Positions 7,600 through 16,649 are shown, counted from the stretch's first letter. The stretch: DNA of 64,000 nt from Bacteroidota bacterium (GCA_018267915.1 JAFDXN010000031.1:124001-188000), one strand, 5' to 3'. Translations and numbers: made by a program. Notes: generated by a model not told the origin, from the letters alone.

Positions 7600-8372
7600 G
7601 CGTTGTTGCTATCTTCTTCTGTTACTTCATTGAGTTCCACCACCTTCGTGGCTTTTTTCCTGACCCGCATATTCAGCAGCTCTACGCCGAATGAGAAAGC
7701 CATAGCGAAGTAAATATAGCCCTTAGGTATCTCCTGACCGTGTATGGGTTTCAGCCCTTCGAAGAACAATGCAAAACCTACCATCACCAGGAAAGAAAGC
7801 GCCAGCATTTTGAGCGTGGGATGCTTGTGGATGAAGCGCGATATCTGCCCTGAAAAAAGGAACATAATGAACATGGCGATCACCACTGCCACGATCATGA
7901 TCTCGATATTTCGGGCCATACCCACGGCAGTGATCATACTGTCGAACGAAAAAACGAGGTCGATTAGAATGATCTGCAGCACCGCACGGCCAAAGCTCGT
8001 CTTCATTTTGTTGCCCTCCTTCGATAGCTCTTCCTTTTCGTCACCCTCCAGCTTCTCGTGTATCTCGCCAACCGTCTTCACGATCAGGAAGAGGCCGCCC
8101 GCCAGCATCACGATATTGCCCACCTCGAATTTGTAGCCGAATATGTTGAGTTCGTAAGGATTATGTATAAGCCAGCCCAGGCACAGCAATAGTAACACCC
8201 GCACAGCAATTCCGGTGAACATCCATACCCGGCGCGCGGCGGGCTGCCTGCTTTCCGGCAGCTTGCTCATCACGATGGACACAAATATCACGTTATCAAT
8301 ACCCAGCACTATTTCAAGTACTGCAAGCGTTAGGAGGCTCACCAGCGACTCCCATGTAAGTAAGTGGCTCAT
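7596..8372 (-). CDS. TerC-family integral membrane protein
   Basis: 258 residues from the ATG at 8372 (an upstream TTG at 8399 would lie inside pyrD). Seven or so hydrophobic segments and the family's two acidic membrane motifs, GIDNVIF (near residue 25) and FSFDSMI (near 130), identify TerC/Alx-like proteins. Family members are implicated in metal (notably manganese) export at protein secretion sites; earlier work linked them to tellurite resistance. The start overlaps the pyrD stop by four bases, so the two are translationally coupled and lie in one operon. Confidence 0.9.
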   Translation of the reverse strand: MSHLLTWESLVSLLTLAVLEIVLGIDNVIFVSIVMSKLPESRQPAARRVWMFTGIAVRVLLLLCLGWLIHNPYELNIFGYKFEVGNIVMLAGGLFLIVKTVGEIHEKLEGDEKEELSKEGNKMKTSFGRAVLQIILIDLVFSFDSMITAVGMARNIEIMIVAVVIAMFIMFLFSGQISRFIHKHPTLKMLALSFLVMVGFALFFEGLKPIHGQEIPKGYIYFAMAFSFGVELLNMRVRKKATKVVELNEVTEEDSNNA

Positions 8373-9403
8373 TTGTATTGTTTCAGGATGCCTTTGCAAA
8401 TTTTAGCTGCTATAGCCGGCCCTTCGTAGATGAAGCCTGTGTAGACCTGCACCAGCGAAGCGCCTGCTTCCAGCTTTTCGATAGCATCGGCTGCGGTGAA
8501 GATGCCACCCACTGCTATGATGGGTATGCTGCCATTACTTTTGGTATGGATGTATTTGATCACTTCTGTTGCCCGCGCTCTCACCGGCTGACCACTCAGC
8601 CCACCTGCGCCTATCGCTTCCACCTTGCCTGCATCGGTTTTTAAGCCCTCGCGGCTGACGGTAGTGTTGGTAGCTACGATGCCTTGTGTATTAGTCGTCG
8701 CCACTATATCTACGATGTCGTCAAGCTGCTCGTTGCTGAGATCGGGAGCTATTTTTAGGAGGATCGGCTTGGGGTTGCCCAGCTCTTTATTGAGCACCTG
8801 CAGCCGGTTGAGGATGTTGGTAAGCGGCGCCTTGTCCTGCAGTTCGCGCAGGCCCGGTGTATTGGGGCTGCTCACGTTCACCACAAAATAATCCACCACA
8901 TCGTATAGCGCTTTGAAACCTGCTTCATAATCACTAAGCGCATTTTCGTTCGCAGTGTCTTTGTTCTTGCCAATGTTACCGCCTATCACCAGGCGCTCTT
9001 TTCTTTTTTTCAGGCGCCCTGCAGCAGCCGTTGCCCCATCATTGTTGAAGCCCATGCGGTTGATAAGCGCCTTGTCGGCAGGCAGGCGGAAGAGGCGGGG
9101 TTTAGGGTTACCCGGCTGGGGTCGCGGCGTCACCGTGCCTATCTCCACACAGCCAAAACCCAGGCAAGCCAGCTCGTCGGTGTACTTAGCGTCCTTATCG
9201 AAGCCGGCAGCGAGGCCCACGGGGTTCGGGAACCTGATGCCCCACAGCTCACGCTCCAGCCGCGCGTCGCGCACATTGAAGGCGCTTCTTATCCCGCTGC
9301 GGAATGGCGGCAACGAGCAGGCCATGCGCAGGCCCTTCATCACCATATGGTGCACTTTTTCTGGATCTATGTAAAAGAGGAGCTTGCGTATGATAGCGTA
9401 CAT
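8369..9403 (-). CDS. pyrD: Dihydroorotate dehydrogenase, class 2 (quinone-linked)
   Basis: 344 residues from ATG 9403. It oxidises dihydroorotate to orotate in pyrimidine synthesis, passing electrons through FMN to quinone at the inner membrane. The amphipathic N-terminal helix ([15 protein letters not shown]) and the motifs [38 protein letters not shown] (catalytic serine region), KIAPDLS and [10 protein letters not shown] are those of class 2 enzymes. The frame is open up to 9490, but a TATCTTTG box just six bases before 9403 on this strand argues for the shorter start. It is the first gene of an operon with terC. Confidence 0.95.
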   Translation of the reverse strand: MYAIIRKLLFYIDPEKVHHMVMKGLRMACSLPPFRSGIRSAFNVRDARLERELWGIRFPNPVGLAAGFDKDAKYTDELACLGFGCVEIGTVTPRPQPGNPKPRLFRLPADKALINRMGFNNDGATAAAGRLKKRKERLVIGGNIGKNKDTANENALSDYEAGFKALYDVVDYFVVNVSSPNTPGLRELQDKAPLTNILNRLQVLNKELGNPKPILLKIAPDLSNEQLDDIVDIVATTNTQGIVATNTTVSREGLKTDAGKVEAIGAGGLSGQPVRARATEVIKYIHTKSNGSIPIIAVGGIFTAADAIEKLEAGASLVQVYTGFIYEGPAIAAKICKGILKQYK

Positions 9404-9409
9404 CGCGGG

Positions 9410-9417
9410 CAAAGATA
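9410..9417 (-). promoter_or_regulatory. Core promoter -7 box TATCTTTG for pyrD
   Basis: Read on the minus strand this is TATCTTTGCC, a full match to TAnnTTTG. It ends six bases before the pyrD ATG, so transcription would begin at or within a few bases of the start codon. No clear TTG is seen at the -33 position. Confidence 0.5.
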
Positions 9418-9495
9418 CACATTGCCGTCTTTTTGTCTTTTTTAACATAGGGGCTGCGTGTAGATAACTGCTAAACTGTAATTTTATCACGGTTT

Positions 9496-10200
9496 ATGCC
9501 CTTGCGCGCTTTTATATTTTGCTTATTGTCTTTCCCGGCCCTAAGTGCCATCGCTCAAAGCATACGCGGCGAGGTGGTGGATGGCAACGATGGTAAGCCT
9601 ATGGCCAATGTCGCCGTGATAAATGTGTACAACAATTCGGGCTATACCACCACAGATGACGGCAGGTTTCTTATCACAGCCAACAAAGGAGAGCTGATCG
9701 AGTTTCGCAAGCTGGGCTATAAAATTGCCCGCGTCCGCATCCCCGCCGGCACAGTGCCCGAATATTTCAAGATTATCCTGCAAAAAGGCCCAATCGAATT
9801 GCCCGAGGTGAACATTGCCGGCAGGGCGAAAGACTATAAATCCGACAGCCTGCGCTTTCACGAGATATATAAGCACGAGCTCGAGTTCCCCACCATGTCT
9901 ACGCTCGACATGATCCAGCATCCCTTTACCGCCCTCAGCAAGACCAACAGGCAGATATGGCACTTCCAGAAGGAGTATGACCGCTTCCAGAAAGAGAAAT
10001 ATATAGACTATACATTCAACGAAAAGCTGGTGACCAACCTTACCGGCCTGGCGGGCGACAGCCTGGAGCGCTATATGCGCTATTATCGTCCCGCCTACGA
10101 GCAACTGCGCAACATGAGCGAGTATAGCTTCTACAGCTACATTAAGCAGACAGTGTACCGCTACCGCCTGGCCAATAGCCCCCTGCGCAACACACAATAA
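9496..10200 (+). CDS. Secreted protein with carboxypeptidase-regulatory-like domain
   Basis: 234 residues with signal peptide (cleavage after SAIA, before QSIRG). Residues about 20-105 form a CarboxypepD_reg-like beta-sandwich (IRGEVVDGNDGKPMANVAV, YTTTDDGRF, FRKLGYK), the module commonly found at the N-terminus of TonB-dependent receptors and of short stand-alone envelope proteins in Bacteroidota. The C-terminal half is Tyr/Arg-rich, helical and unassigned. It starts 92 bases from the divergent pyrD gene. Exact function is unknown. Confidence 0.8.
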   Translation: MPLRAFIFCLLSFPALSAIAQSIRGEVVDGNDGKPMANVAVINVYNNSGYTTTDDGRFLITANKGELIEFRKLGYKIARVRIPAGTVPEYFKIILQKGPIELPEVNIAGRAKDYKSDSLRFHEIYKHELEFPTMSTLDMIQHPFTALSKTNRQIWHFQKEYDRFQKEKYIDYTFNEKLVTNLTGLAGDSLERYMRYYRPAYEQLRNMSEYSFYSYIKQTVYRYRLANSPLRNTQ

Positions 10201-10204
10201 AAAA

Positions 10205-10232
10205 ACCGCCAGATCCGGGGGGAAATGGCGGT
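10205..10232 (-). terminator. Rho-independent terminator
   Basis: Seven-base stem ACCGCCA/TGGCGGT with a 14-base loop. On the minus strand it is followed by a run of T (the A-run at 10199-10205), so it most likely ends the gene at 10261-10572; it may also serve the plus-strand gene ending at 10200. Confidence 0.7.
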
Positions 10233-10260
10233 CTTCTCACAAGCTCTTCACTTCACATCG

Positions 10261-10572
10261 TCACGCACGTTGGTTGGCATTGGCTGCGCTCCCTTCTTGC
10301 GTTTGATTAGATATGTTGATGTGCTTGTTTTTGAAAATTGAGTATTGCTCGCGCATTGAATCAAAAAAATCTTCCACTGTCTGGAAGCTCCTCATATCGT
10401 TTGATACCCCGTAGAGATTACCGCTCAGGTTGAAGAAAGCAATTGCTTTCGATGGGGTATTGATCCAGTGTTTACCGTCTTTCACCGCATAACCGTCAAG
10501 CAGCAGGTTGATCCCATCCAACTCAAATCGCCACATCCCGCTCTCATCCTGCATAACATTGAACTGATACAT
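10261..10572 (-). CDS. Small cytoplasmic protein of unknown function
   Basis: 103 residues, no signal peptide or membrane segment. The N-terminal two-thirds contain MYQFNVMQDESGMWRFELDG and SKAIAFFNLSGNLYGV, a pattern of short beta strands with aromatic residues; the last 20 residues are polar and low in complexity. I do not recognise a family. It is monocistronic, bounded by a terminator at 10205-10232 and by an empty stretch upstream. Coding potential is supported by its clean ATG, length and terminator placement. Confidence 0.55.
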   Translation of the reverse strand: MYQFNVMQDESGMWRFELDGINLLLDGYAVKDGKHWINTPSKAIAFFNLSGNLYGVSNDMRSFQTVEDFFDSMREQYSIFKNKHINISNQTQEGSAANANQRA

Positions 10573-10922
10573 TTTTTACAACTTTTGTTGAACTACAATG
10601 GCAAAAACCACGCTAAAATTCAAGCTGCGTGCCAGCAAGGCCCCTGGTACGGACATCCATTTAACAAGCCTTTCACATTAAAAAATTGCTGTGGATTGAT
10701 AATCAGCATTTTAGAAAAAGAGCTAGTTGAACATTAAAGCTTTGGCGAATGCATAATTTTTTGGCCGAAGCGCCCTTATTGCTTTGGCCATTGTTAACTA
10801 ATCGTGAAATTCGGGGAATTTATTCCCCAGCTTGGTTGTCCATAAGCGTATCCCACGTGTTCGTTTCGGCATTATTTGCATACGCAGCCGGTTACTATAA
10901 AGCCTTTTGTATATTCGGTATT
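10573..10922. other. Intergenic stretch with no recognised element
   Basis: 350 bases between divergent genes. A frame continuous with the acetyltransferase reaches back to 10749, but its residues do not resemble the family, so I treat it as untranslated. A CAAC-TTTT-GTTG mini-hairpin occurs near 10578. A TATATTCG sequence at 10910-10917 is one base off the -7 consensus and could start the acetyltransferase transcript. Confidence 0.4.
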
Positions 10923-11486
10923 ATGGACGTACGTATTGAAACCCAAAGGCTACTCATTCGCCCCCTCCTCGAGGAGGACGATGAAGGCATGTTTGCCATG
11001 GACTCCGACCCTGAAGTCCACAAGTTCATCGGCACCCCGCCCACTGCTACCATCGAGGCCGAGCGTGAGGTGATCCGCTTTGTGCAGCAGCAGTATGCCG
11101 ATAATGGCATAGGTCGCTGGGCCATGCTCGATAAGGCGACCGGTGAATTCATTGGTTGGACAGGCTTCAAGCACATCACCATCATCGTGAACGGGCATAC
11201 CAACTTCTACGACTTTGGCTACCGCCTTGCCCGCAGGCACTGGGGCAAAGGCTACGCCACCGAGGGCGCCCTGGCTGCCCTGCAGTACGGCATCGGGACC
11301 CTGGGCTTCAAAGACATCTTCGCCATGACCCATGCCGACCATGCGGTATCGAGACATATACTGGAAAAGGTAGGCTTTAAGTTCATCGAAATATTCCCTT
11401 ACGACGACAACGGCGCCACCCCCTGGCTGCGCAAGGGCATGCCCACCACATGGTACCAACTCGACACCGCGACATATAAGCAGTAA
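10923..11486 (+). CDS. GNAT-family N-acetyltransferase (RimJ/RimL-like)
   Basis: 187 residues from ATG 10923 (MDVRIETQRLLIRPLLEEDD), where family similarity starts. The typical GNAT order is visible: RLLIRPL strand, acyl-CoA region DFGYRLARRHWGKGYATEGA (motif A, R/Q-x-x-G-x-G/A pattern as HWGKGYA), then FAMTHADHAVSRHILEKVGF (motif B). Members transfer acetyl from acetyl-CoA to protein N-termini or small amines; the substrate here is unknown. It precedes the tRNA-Val gene, with no shared promoter. Confidence 0.9.
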   Translation: MDVRIETQRLLIRPLLEEDDEGMFAMDSDPEVHKFIGTPPTATIEAEREVIRFVQQQYADNGIGRWAMLDKATGEFIGWTGFKHITIIVNGHTNFYDFGYRLARRHWGKGYATEGALAALQYGIGTLGFKDIFAMTHADHAVSRHILEKVGFKFIEIFPYDDNGATPWLRKGMPTTWYQLDTATYKQ

Positions 11487-11503
11487 AATTTTATAAAAAC
11501 GGT

Positions 11504-11533
11504 TTGCAGAAAAGCTAAAGCTCCCTATATTTG
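11504..11533 (+). promoter_or_regulatory. Bacteroidota promoter TTG-N19-TATATTTG for tRNA-Val
   Basis: TTG at 11504-11506 and TATATTTG at 11526-11533 with a 19-base spacer, a full match to the Bacteroidota housekeeping consensus. It lies 28 bases before the tRNA. Confidence 0.8.
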
Positions 11534-11561
11534 CAGCCCGATCCGAAAGGAGAAGGGTAAA

Positions 11562-11636
11562 GGAAGCATAGCTCAGCTGGTTCAGAGCATCTGCCTTACA
11601 AGCAGAGGGTCCGCGGTTCGAACCCGTGTGCTTCCA
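11562..11636 (+). tRNA. tRNA-Val (anticodon TAC)
   Basis: 75 nt. Acceptor GGAAGCA pairs with TGCTTCC; D-stem GCTC/GAGC; anticodon stem TCTGC/GCAGA around loop CTTACAA gives TAC; T-loop TTCGAAC. The CCA end is not encoded. It is the only RNA gene at the left edge of the A+T-rich defence island. Confidence 0.95.
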
Positions 11637-11644
11637 CTCACAAA

Positions 11645-11672
11645 GCCTCGCATTTTTGCGGGGCTTTTTTTG
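11645..11672 (+). terminator. Rho-independent terminator after tRNA-Val
   Basis: Stem GCCTCGCA/TGCGGGGC with loop TTTT, followed by seven T. It sits directly downstream of the tRNA and just before the protease gene region. Confidence 0.85.
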
Positions 11673-11761
11673 TGAGTTTTATAGATCTTCATCTTGGAAG
11701 AACTGGGCGTAGTGCGACACATATCAATAAAAAGTGGGTATTTTTATTGCAAAAGGTCAAG

Positions 11762-12832
11762 ATGCTTGCTTATCACTTGCTAGATTTCTTTATGGATGGA
11801 AGGAAGGTACCTCCGCATTCTATTGTACCATACTCCTTAAAGGATTTCATTACAAAACATAAAGAATACCAGACCGCTTTATATAAGTTACCGCACTATT
11901 GTAAAAAGTTAGAAAATGACGGTTTATTACTACATGAAGGAATTGTAGGTAATAATCCCTATTTAGGACATACATATTACACTATCAATGGGATATTTAA
12001 TAGGTATTTGAATGCATACAATAGTTACGACTATTTGGTTGAAGGGTTTCTTTCGGTTAGGAACAAATTCCAGGATATGGTGTTGCCGGTTGAAGCTCGG
12101 ACAGACTTGGGGGATTTTACCTTGGGCTCCAGTTTTGTCTTAACCAGCGACATAATCATTACAGCGAAACATTGCGTAAGTGGAGTTAACTCTTTCCGTA
12201 TTTTAGACGTAGGTGGAAATTACGTCCCCGTATTAAGCGTACATTTTTCCCAAGATGAGGCATTGGATATTGCGATTATTAAGGTCGATAAAAATTACTT
12301 CAGGGACAAAAGCATAGAAATACCGATGATCAGATATGAGGGTATTGCCGTTGACCCTGGAAAGCATCGTGTAGTATCTGATTTGAACAATACAGAAGAT
12401 ATTGTGATGCTCTTAGGGGAAGGCAATATACTTGACGAAGTTTTAACTCTCGGCTATCCACCAATTAGTGGTTTTGAGACAACACTGATCGCAAATAAAG
12501 CTGAAATTAACTCCAGCTTTTTACGGGTTTCGTCAGGGTCCGTGCTTGCAAAAACCGTAAAATATAGGCATGAAGTAGAATACTACATCATTAATGCAAA
12601 AGTTAAAGGAGGCAATAGTGGCGGTCCTATTCTTGACAAATTGGGAAGAGTTATTGGAATGATTGTGGAAATGCCCACTGACATCAAAAACCACCAAATG
12701 CTTGACTCTTTAGGATATGGAATAGCGATACCTAGCAAGAACATTGCGCATCTAGTGAAAGAAGTACAAAACAACTTTGCAAATGTTGTATCTCCTAAGT
12801 TATCTAAAAATGGTGACTGGTATTCGATTTAA
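11762..12832 (+). CDS. Trypsin-like serine protease next to the SPARTA operon
   Basis: 356 residues from ATG 11762; a GTG at 11672 would add 30 residues but lies in the tRNA terminator, so I prefer the ATG. Residues about 1-105 form an unassigned helical, winged-helix-like region (YKLPHYCKKLENDGLL); residues about 110-330 are a trypsin/HtrA-type fold with the triad H137 (TAKHCV), D169 (LDIAII) and S286 (GGNSGGPI). There is no signal peptide, so it should act in the cytoplasm, unusual for this fold but frequent in defence-associated proteases. It is convergent with the Argonaute gene, 18 bases between the stops, and equally A+T-rich. A shared defence role is inferred from context only. Confidence 0.85.
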   Translation: MLAYHLLDFFMDGRKVPPHSIVPYSLKDFITKHKEYQTALYKLPHYCKKLENDGLLLHEGIVGNNPYLGHTYYTINGIFNRYLNAYNSYDYLVEGFLSVRNKFQDMVLPVEARTDLGDFTLGSSFVLTSDIIITAKHCVSGVNSFRILDVGGNYVPVLSVHFSQDEALDIAIIKVDKNYFRDKSIEIPMIRYEGIAVDPGKHRVVSDLNNTEDIVMLLGEGNILDEVLTLGYPPISGFETTLIANKAEINSSFLRVSSGSVLAKTVKYRHEVEYYIINAKVKGGNSGGPILDKLGRVIGMIVEMPTDIKNHQMLDSLGYGIAIPSKNIAHLVKEVQNNFANVVSPKLSKNGDWYSI

Positions 12833-12850
12833 CAACTTACTATCTTGGAG

Positions 12851-14380
12851 TTAGATATAATACTTGAAAGGTAAAGCAATTTTGATATCGTCAATTGGAC
12901 CAGCTGTAAGAATGTCGCCAATCATATTGGCAAACTTCAATGTTACTGGCATCCCGTCACAAAACCTGCAGGAGTTGTAATTTAGTTTTGTTAACGCCAA
13001 AATATCCCTACAAATTGTATCAATAGAGATAAAACCTTTACCCCTTGTCAACTTTATCGTTATTGGGTTAGGAGTTTCTAAACCCAATGGTTGCTGAACT
13101 CTTGGAATAAATCCTTTAGTCCATAAGTAAGCATTATTATTGTCTTTTGCATAGTAGCTACCTCTCAGAATCGGAAAATTTTTATCTCTATAGAGTTTGA
13201 ATATTTTTTCGTCTTTAATGGTTACACCGACCAACTTAATTTCATTCTTTGAAGCGATGTCATTAAACCCTTCCCACTCCTCATCATCAAAAAAAGTCCG
13301 TCCGTGAATGAAGACCTCTTTAGGCAGCTGATTATTCGTCTTTTGAAACGAACTTATGGCTTTTTGTAAGAGATCAGAAGCTGCTTCTTTAGTTAAGTGA
13401 AATTCTCTTGTTTCTTCGTTATACCAAGGTCCAACTGCTCCTTTAAAAACCATTCCGTCTCCTGAATCTAAAAACATCTGTGCTGCGCAACATGCATAGT
13501 TTCTTTCTGACTGTCTTTCATCAACCTTGAATACTAATCCTATATAACATACTCCCTTTCTAATGCTTCCCAACTTCCAAGGTAATCCACCAATCTTATA
13601 GTAAACAGAAGTAGCAATATTCCATGCTATATCTGTTTCCATTGTAGACAAATCCCGTTTGGGCTCATTATTTTTTTTACGAAACTCTGGCTCTCTATAG
13701 GCAATCGTGGATTCCCGGACGATTTGGGTAAGAATTTCATGTTTTAGCAATTTTAGTTTGAGTTGATTGTGAAAATGGTTTTCATATTTATAGCTCTCTT
13801 TAGTTTTCGCAAGTTCAGGATCTATTTCGTCAAATAATCCCTTATTCTCCCTAGTATATCTATCTTTTATTCCGACTTTGATTACGTCTTTGCTAATTGC
13901 CTTTGATTTTGGTCTCCCTACTAAATATATTTCCTCGGGAATCACAACGAACCATAAGTCTACAGGTGGTCTGTCATCATCTTTTTCTGATTCCATTAGT
14001 CGTTCTGTGTAAGCGTCCACCATCTTTGCTATCCTAACGTGTGAGTCTGAATATTTGTAATATTGGAGCATCGCACTTTCATCAATTTTTAGTTCAACAG
14101 TTGAATTCAAATTTATCGTAACTCCAAAAATTGCCTCAAATCCTGGATAGAAAGGTTTGGCAGGATCATTTTTATATGCCGGAATAGGTTTTAAGAACTT
14201 GGAAATCCAAGATTTCATTCTACTTACACCCGTTTCTGTGCCAATAATTCCAATCGAAAAATTATTGATTTTATTTTTGTTAAATGGGCCAAATAGTGTC
14301 AAGCCATCCCGTGGGTCTATTACTCTTTGGTTATGGTTAAAAAGTAAAAAAGGCTCATTGATATGTTTTAATTCATACAT
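12851..14380 (-). CDS. Short prokaryotic Argonaute (MID-PIWI) of a SPARTA-type system
   Basis: 509 residues from ATG 14380; the family start MYELKHINEPFLLF fits, and the in-frame extension to 14407 lies inside the partner gene. Length, the opening RDGLTLFGPF, and the C-terminal ICRDILALTKLNYNSCRFC followed by a DGMPVTLKFANMIGDIL segment are those of short pAgo proteins that consist of MID and PIWI domains only. Known short pAgos are catalytically inactive and use a small guide to detect invading nucleic acid, then switch on the associated effector. The start overlaps the TIR-APAZ stop by eight bases, so the two are co-translated. I assign it confidently from the gene pair; inactivity of the PIWI site is expected from the family, not proven here. 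Confidence 0.9.
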   Translation of the reverse strand: MYELKHINEPFLLFNHNQRVIDPRDGLTLFGPFNKNKINNFSIGIIGTETGVSRMKSWISKFLKPIPAYKNDPAKPFYPGFEAIFGVTINLNSTVELKIDESAMLQYYKYSDSHVRIAKMVDAYTERLMESEKDDDRPPVDLWFVVIPEEIYLVGRPKSKAISKDVIKVGIKDRYTRENKGLFDEIDPELAKTKESYKYENHFHNQLKLKLLKHEILTQIVRESTIAYREPEFRKKNNEPKRDLSTMETDIAWNIATSVYYKIGGLPWKLGSIRKGVCYIGLVFKVDERQSERNYACCAAQMFLDSGDGMVFKGAVGPWYNEETREFHLTKEAASDLLQKAISSFQKTNNQLPKEVFIHGRTFFDDEEWEGFNDIASKNEIKLVGVTIKDEKIFKLYRDKNFPILRGSYYAKDNNNAYLWTKGFIPRVQQPLGLETPNPITIKLTRGKGFISIDTICRDILALTKLNYNSCRFCDGMPVTLKFANMIGDILTAGPIDDIKIALPFKYYI

Positions 14381-15752
14381 TTTCTTCCGTAGTTTCCGTT
14401 TCGTCAAAATATTCTTCTTCGTCTATAAATGTGTCTATAGAGGCTAATCTTTCTTCATCATTAGGCTCGATGTAACTAAAAGAAGCTTGAAACATAATGG
14501 GAGTAGCAGGCATTACTAGTTTTTCGTCAGGACTGACTTCAATTTCAATATTATCCGAATCTGCATTCTTTATGCTTGCTAAAAACGCCAATAAGCAGTC
14601 CCTCCACTCTTTATTCCGCATGTTCTTACCTTTATTACGCCTTGCGCTATGCATTTTCTTTTTGTCTTCCCACGGAACTATGCCATCGTCAGTAAAAACA
14701 ATATGATTTTTAATACTAAAACATAGCTGTGGGTAAAATAGCGGTTTGAAACTTATGCCATAGTGCCAAAAAGCCTCATAATATTTACCTGTTACGGTTA
14801 TGTTCTTGGATGTATCACCAATCTTGAATTTACCTTTAATATGCTTATCGGCTCCTCCCTCAAAATAAAAGCACTTTGTCTTACTCGCTAACTCGTAGCT
14901 TTTCAATTCTAACTGTTGCAAATGACTATCAAAGCATTCCTTTAGAAGCCTAACCAATAATCTTCGAAAATCCTGATAAGTAGGAAATTCCTCCGTGTCA
15001 TAACTGCTAAGTGTATCTGATGTGTCTTTTATAATAACCCTTTGAGGAGGAATCTCATCATTTATTTCATCTAAGTAATAATTAAGAGTTGCTTGAAAGG
15101 TCACGATAATACTTCCATGTCTTATAGCGGGATACCCTAAATTATTTTTTATTATTGCCTTTGCCTGATCGTCATTACGAAATTGATAGAATCTAACCTT
15201 GGGGGGTACCCTAGTTATTTCAACCCAATTAGAATAAAATAAATCTACCTTATCTTCCTCAATTCCCGACCAATTAGTATAAACATTCTCATACCAATTC
15301 TTTAGTGACAATGTACCCGCAGGCAATTTTGGAACATTATCAGCTGCCAGTTTTTTTAATAGCCTTTTTAATCCACTACCCCAGAAGCCTTCAAAAGAAA
15401 TAATATTCCTTCTATTTAGCCCAATTCGTGCATTAAACCGCGAATCATCTATTTTAATGGGAATAATAAAGTCTTGAATTAAATTTTGCCGCTCGATGCT
15501 CCTACAGTGCTCCCATTCATCCAAAACACCTTGTTTTTCAAAAGTATCTTTTGAAACAACTAGAATATACTTCGAGGTATTAAAATTTAAGAAATCCTGC
15601 AATTTTTTCCAGTAATCAGCCTCACCTCCAAGTAATAAAGACAAATCGCATTCACATTTATATCCTTCGTTGATCAGTTTGGATTGTAGCCAAAGCGTAA
15701 ACTCATTATCTTCCGGAGTTGCATGTCCAATAAATATAGTATCTCGTTCCAA
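14373..15752 (-). CDS. TIR-APAZ protein, NADase effector of a SPARTA-type system
   Basis: 459 residues from a TTG start at 15752. Residues about 1-145 are a TIR domain (DTIFIGHATPEDNEFTLWL, YILVVSKDTF, LDEWEHCRSIE); acidic residues E79/E81 in DEWEH are candidates for the NAD-cleaving glutamate. The remaining 300 or so residues correspond to the APAZ region that packs against the Argonaute, and the protein ends in a strongly acidic tail (DEEEYFDETETTEENV), as described for SPARTA. In characterised systems guide-target recognition causes tetramerisation and NAD depletion that kills the infected or plasmid-bearing cell. It is the first gene of the operon; the A+T-rich composition suggests horizontal transfer. 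Confidence 0.9.
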   Translation of the reverse strand: MERDTIFIGHATPEDNEFTLWLQSKLINEGYKCECDLSLLLGGEADYWKKLQDFLNFNTSKYILVVSKDTFEKQGVLDEWEHCRSIERQNLIQDFIIPIKIDDSRFNARIGLNRRNIISFEGFWGSGLKRLLKKLAADNVPKLPAGTLSLKNWYENVYTNWSGIEEDKVDLFYSNWVEITRVPPKVRFYQFRNDDQAKAIIKNNLGYPAIRHGSIIVTFQATLNYYLDEINDEIPPQRVIIKDTSDTLSSYDTEEFPTYQDFRRLLVRLLKECFDSHLQQLELKSYELASKTKCFYFEGGADKHIKGKFKIGDTSKNITVTGKYYEAFWHYGISFKPLFYPQLCFSIKNHIVFTDDGIVPWEDKKKMHSARRNKGKNMRNKEWRDCLLAFLASIKNADSDNIEIEVSPDEKLVMPATPIMFQASFSYIEPNDEERLASIDTFIDEEEYFDETETTEENV

Positions 15753-16151
15753 TTTGTTTAATGATTAGGGGTTAGTTATTCATAGATAGTTCAGCATAGT
15801 CTACTACCCTGAAAAATCAATAGTAACAGATCTATTTTGAGTGCTTTAGGACATTTAAAGATATGGAAAAATGCCTTAATAGTTTATAATTGGACGGTAC
15901 TTATTTTCCACACAACCGGTTTAAGCTTATTCAGCTTAAACCTAGCAAGGAAACGAAGGATTGCATCCGGCAGCATTGCCCAGGATTAGATGGTGCTTCC
16001 CCACCGTTCCCGCAAATCTGCGACTTGTGCTAATAAAATAACGGCAGTTTGCCACTGCCGTAAGAGCGCTCGACATAGACTCTGTCTGCGTCGCAACGGC
16101 AGCCCATCTCCGATTAGCCAGGACTTCTTATCTTAGAGTCAAATAGCAACC
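15753..16151. other. Intergenic region with repeat unit and hairpin
   Basis: About 400 bases between the SPARTA operon and the response regulator. The left third (15753-15900) is A+T-rich and should hold the SPARTA promoter, although I find no clean TAnnTTTG. The right part carries a 60-bp repeat (15915-15974), a perfect seven-base hairpin ACGGCAG/CTGCCGT (16040-16060) and the leader duplicated with the regulator. No open frame of interest. Confidence 0.6.
15915..15974 (+). repeat. 60-bp repeat, unit R0
   Basis: Begins ACCGGTTTAAGC and ends GGATTGCATCCGGCAGC. It contains a perfect nine-base inverted repeat GGTTTAAGC/GCTTAAACC. Units R1 (16650-16709) and R2 (16717-16776) have the same length and the same last 17 bases or so. 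It is not a CRISPR repeat (no regular spacers) and lacks attC core sites. Function unknown. Confidence 0.85.
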
Positions 16152-16598
16152 ATGGATAAAAACGGCCCGGTAATAGTTATTGAAGACGACCTCGACGATC
16201 AGGAACTTTTAACCCAGGTATTTAAAAGTCTCGGGTACCCAAATGAAGTTATTTTTTTCAATGATGGGGAGGCGGCCCTGGCTTATCTCAATAGATCGGA
16301 GACCATACCATTTCTTATTCTCTCCGATATAAATCTGCCCAAACTCAATGGCTTTGAGCTGAGGGAAAAGCTAAAGACAGATGCAGCCCTTCGCTTAAAA
16401 TGCATTCCATACCTTTTCTTCTCCAGCGCCTTAAATCAGAAGGCGGTTATTGATGCTTATAGCCTGTCTGTTCAGGGCTTTTTTGTGAAGCCTAATACCA
16501 TGGCAGAAATAGAAAGGACCATTAAGGCGATAATGGAGTATTGGAAATTATGTGCTGCGCCTAATGATTTTTCGTCTTATGTAAATGTGGCAAGGTAG
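16089..16598 (+). repeat. 510-bp tandem duplication, copy 1 (leader plus response regulator)
   Basis: Collinear with 16823-17332 at offset 734. It includes a 63-base leader starting CGTCGCAACGGCAGCCCATC and the whole regulator gene. Differences are scattered single bases, so the event is fairly recent or homogenised. Confidence 0.9.
16152..16598 (+). CDS. Single-domain response regulator (REC only), copy 1
   Basis: 148 residues, a lone CheY-like receiver. Acidic pocket E11-D12-D13, phosphoacceptor D59 (LSDINLP), switch serine S91/S92 (LFFSSA) and K113 (FVKP) are all present, so it should be phosphorylatable. Such stand-alone receivers are numerous in Chitinophagaceae and pass phosphate between histidine kinases and targets or act by protein contacts; no kinase gene is near. 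It differs from the copy at 16886 at four residues only (A98S, A126S, M128I, S142T). It is preceded by a long conserved leader and a 60-bp repeat. Confidence 0.92.
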   Translation: MDKNGPVIVIEDDLDDQELLTQVFKSLGYPNEVIFFNDGEAALAYLNRSETIPFLILSDINLPKLNGFELREKLKTDAALRLKCIPYLFFSSALNQKAVIDAYSLSVQGFFVKPNTMAEIERTIKAIMEYWKLCAAPNDFSSYVNVAR

Positions 16599-16649
16599 TC
16601 AGATTAAGCATAGTAGGTAGTCCTCATGTACGGCTTCCTGGTAGCTCTA

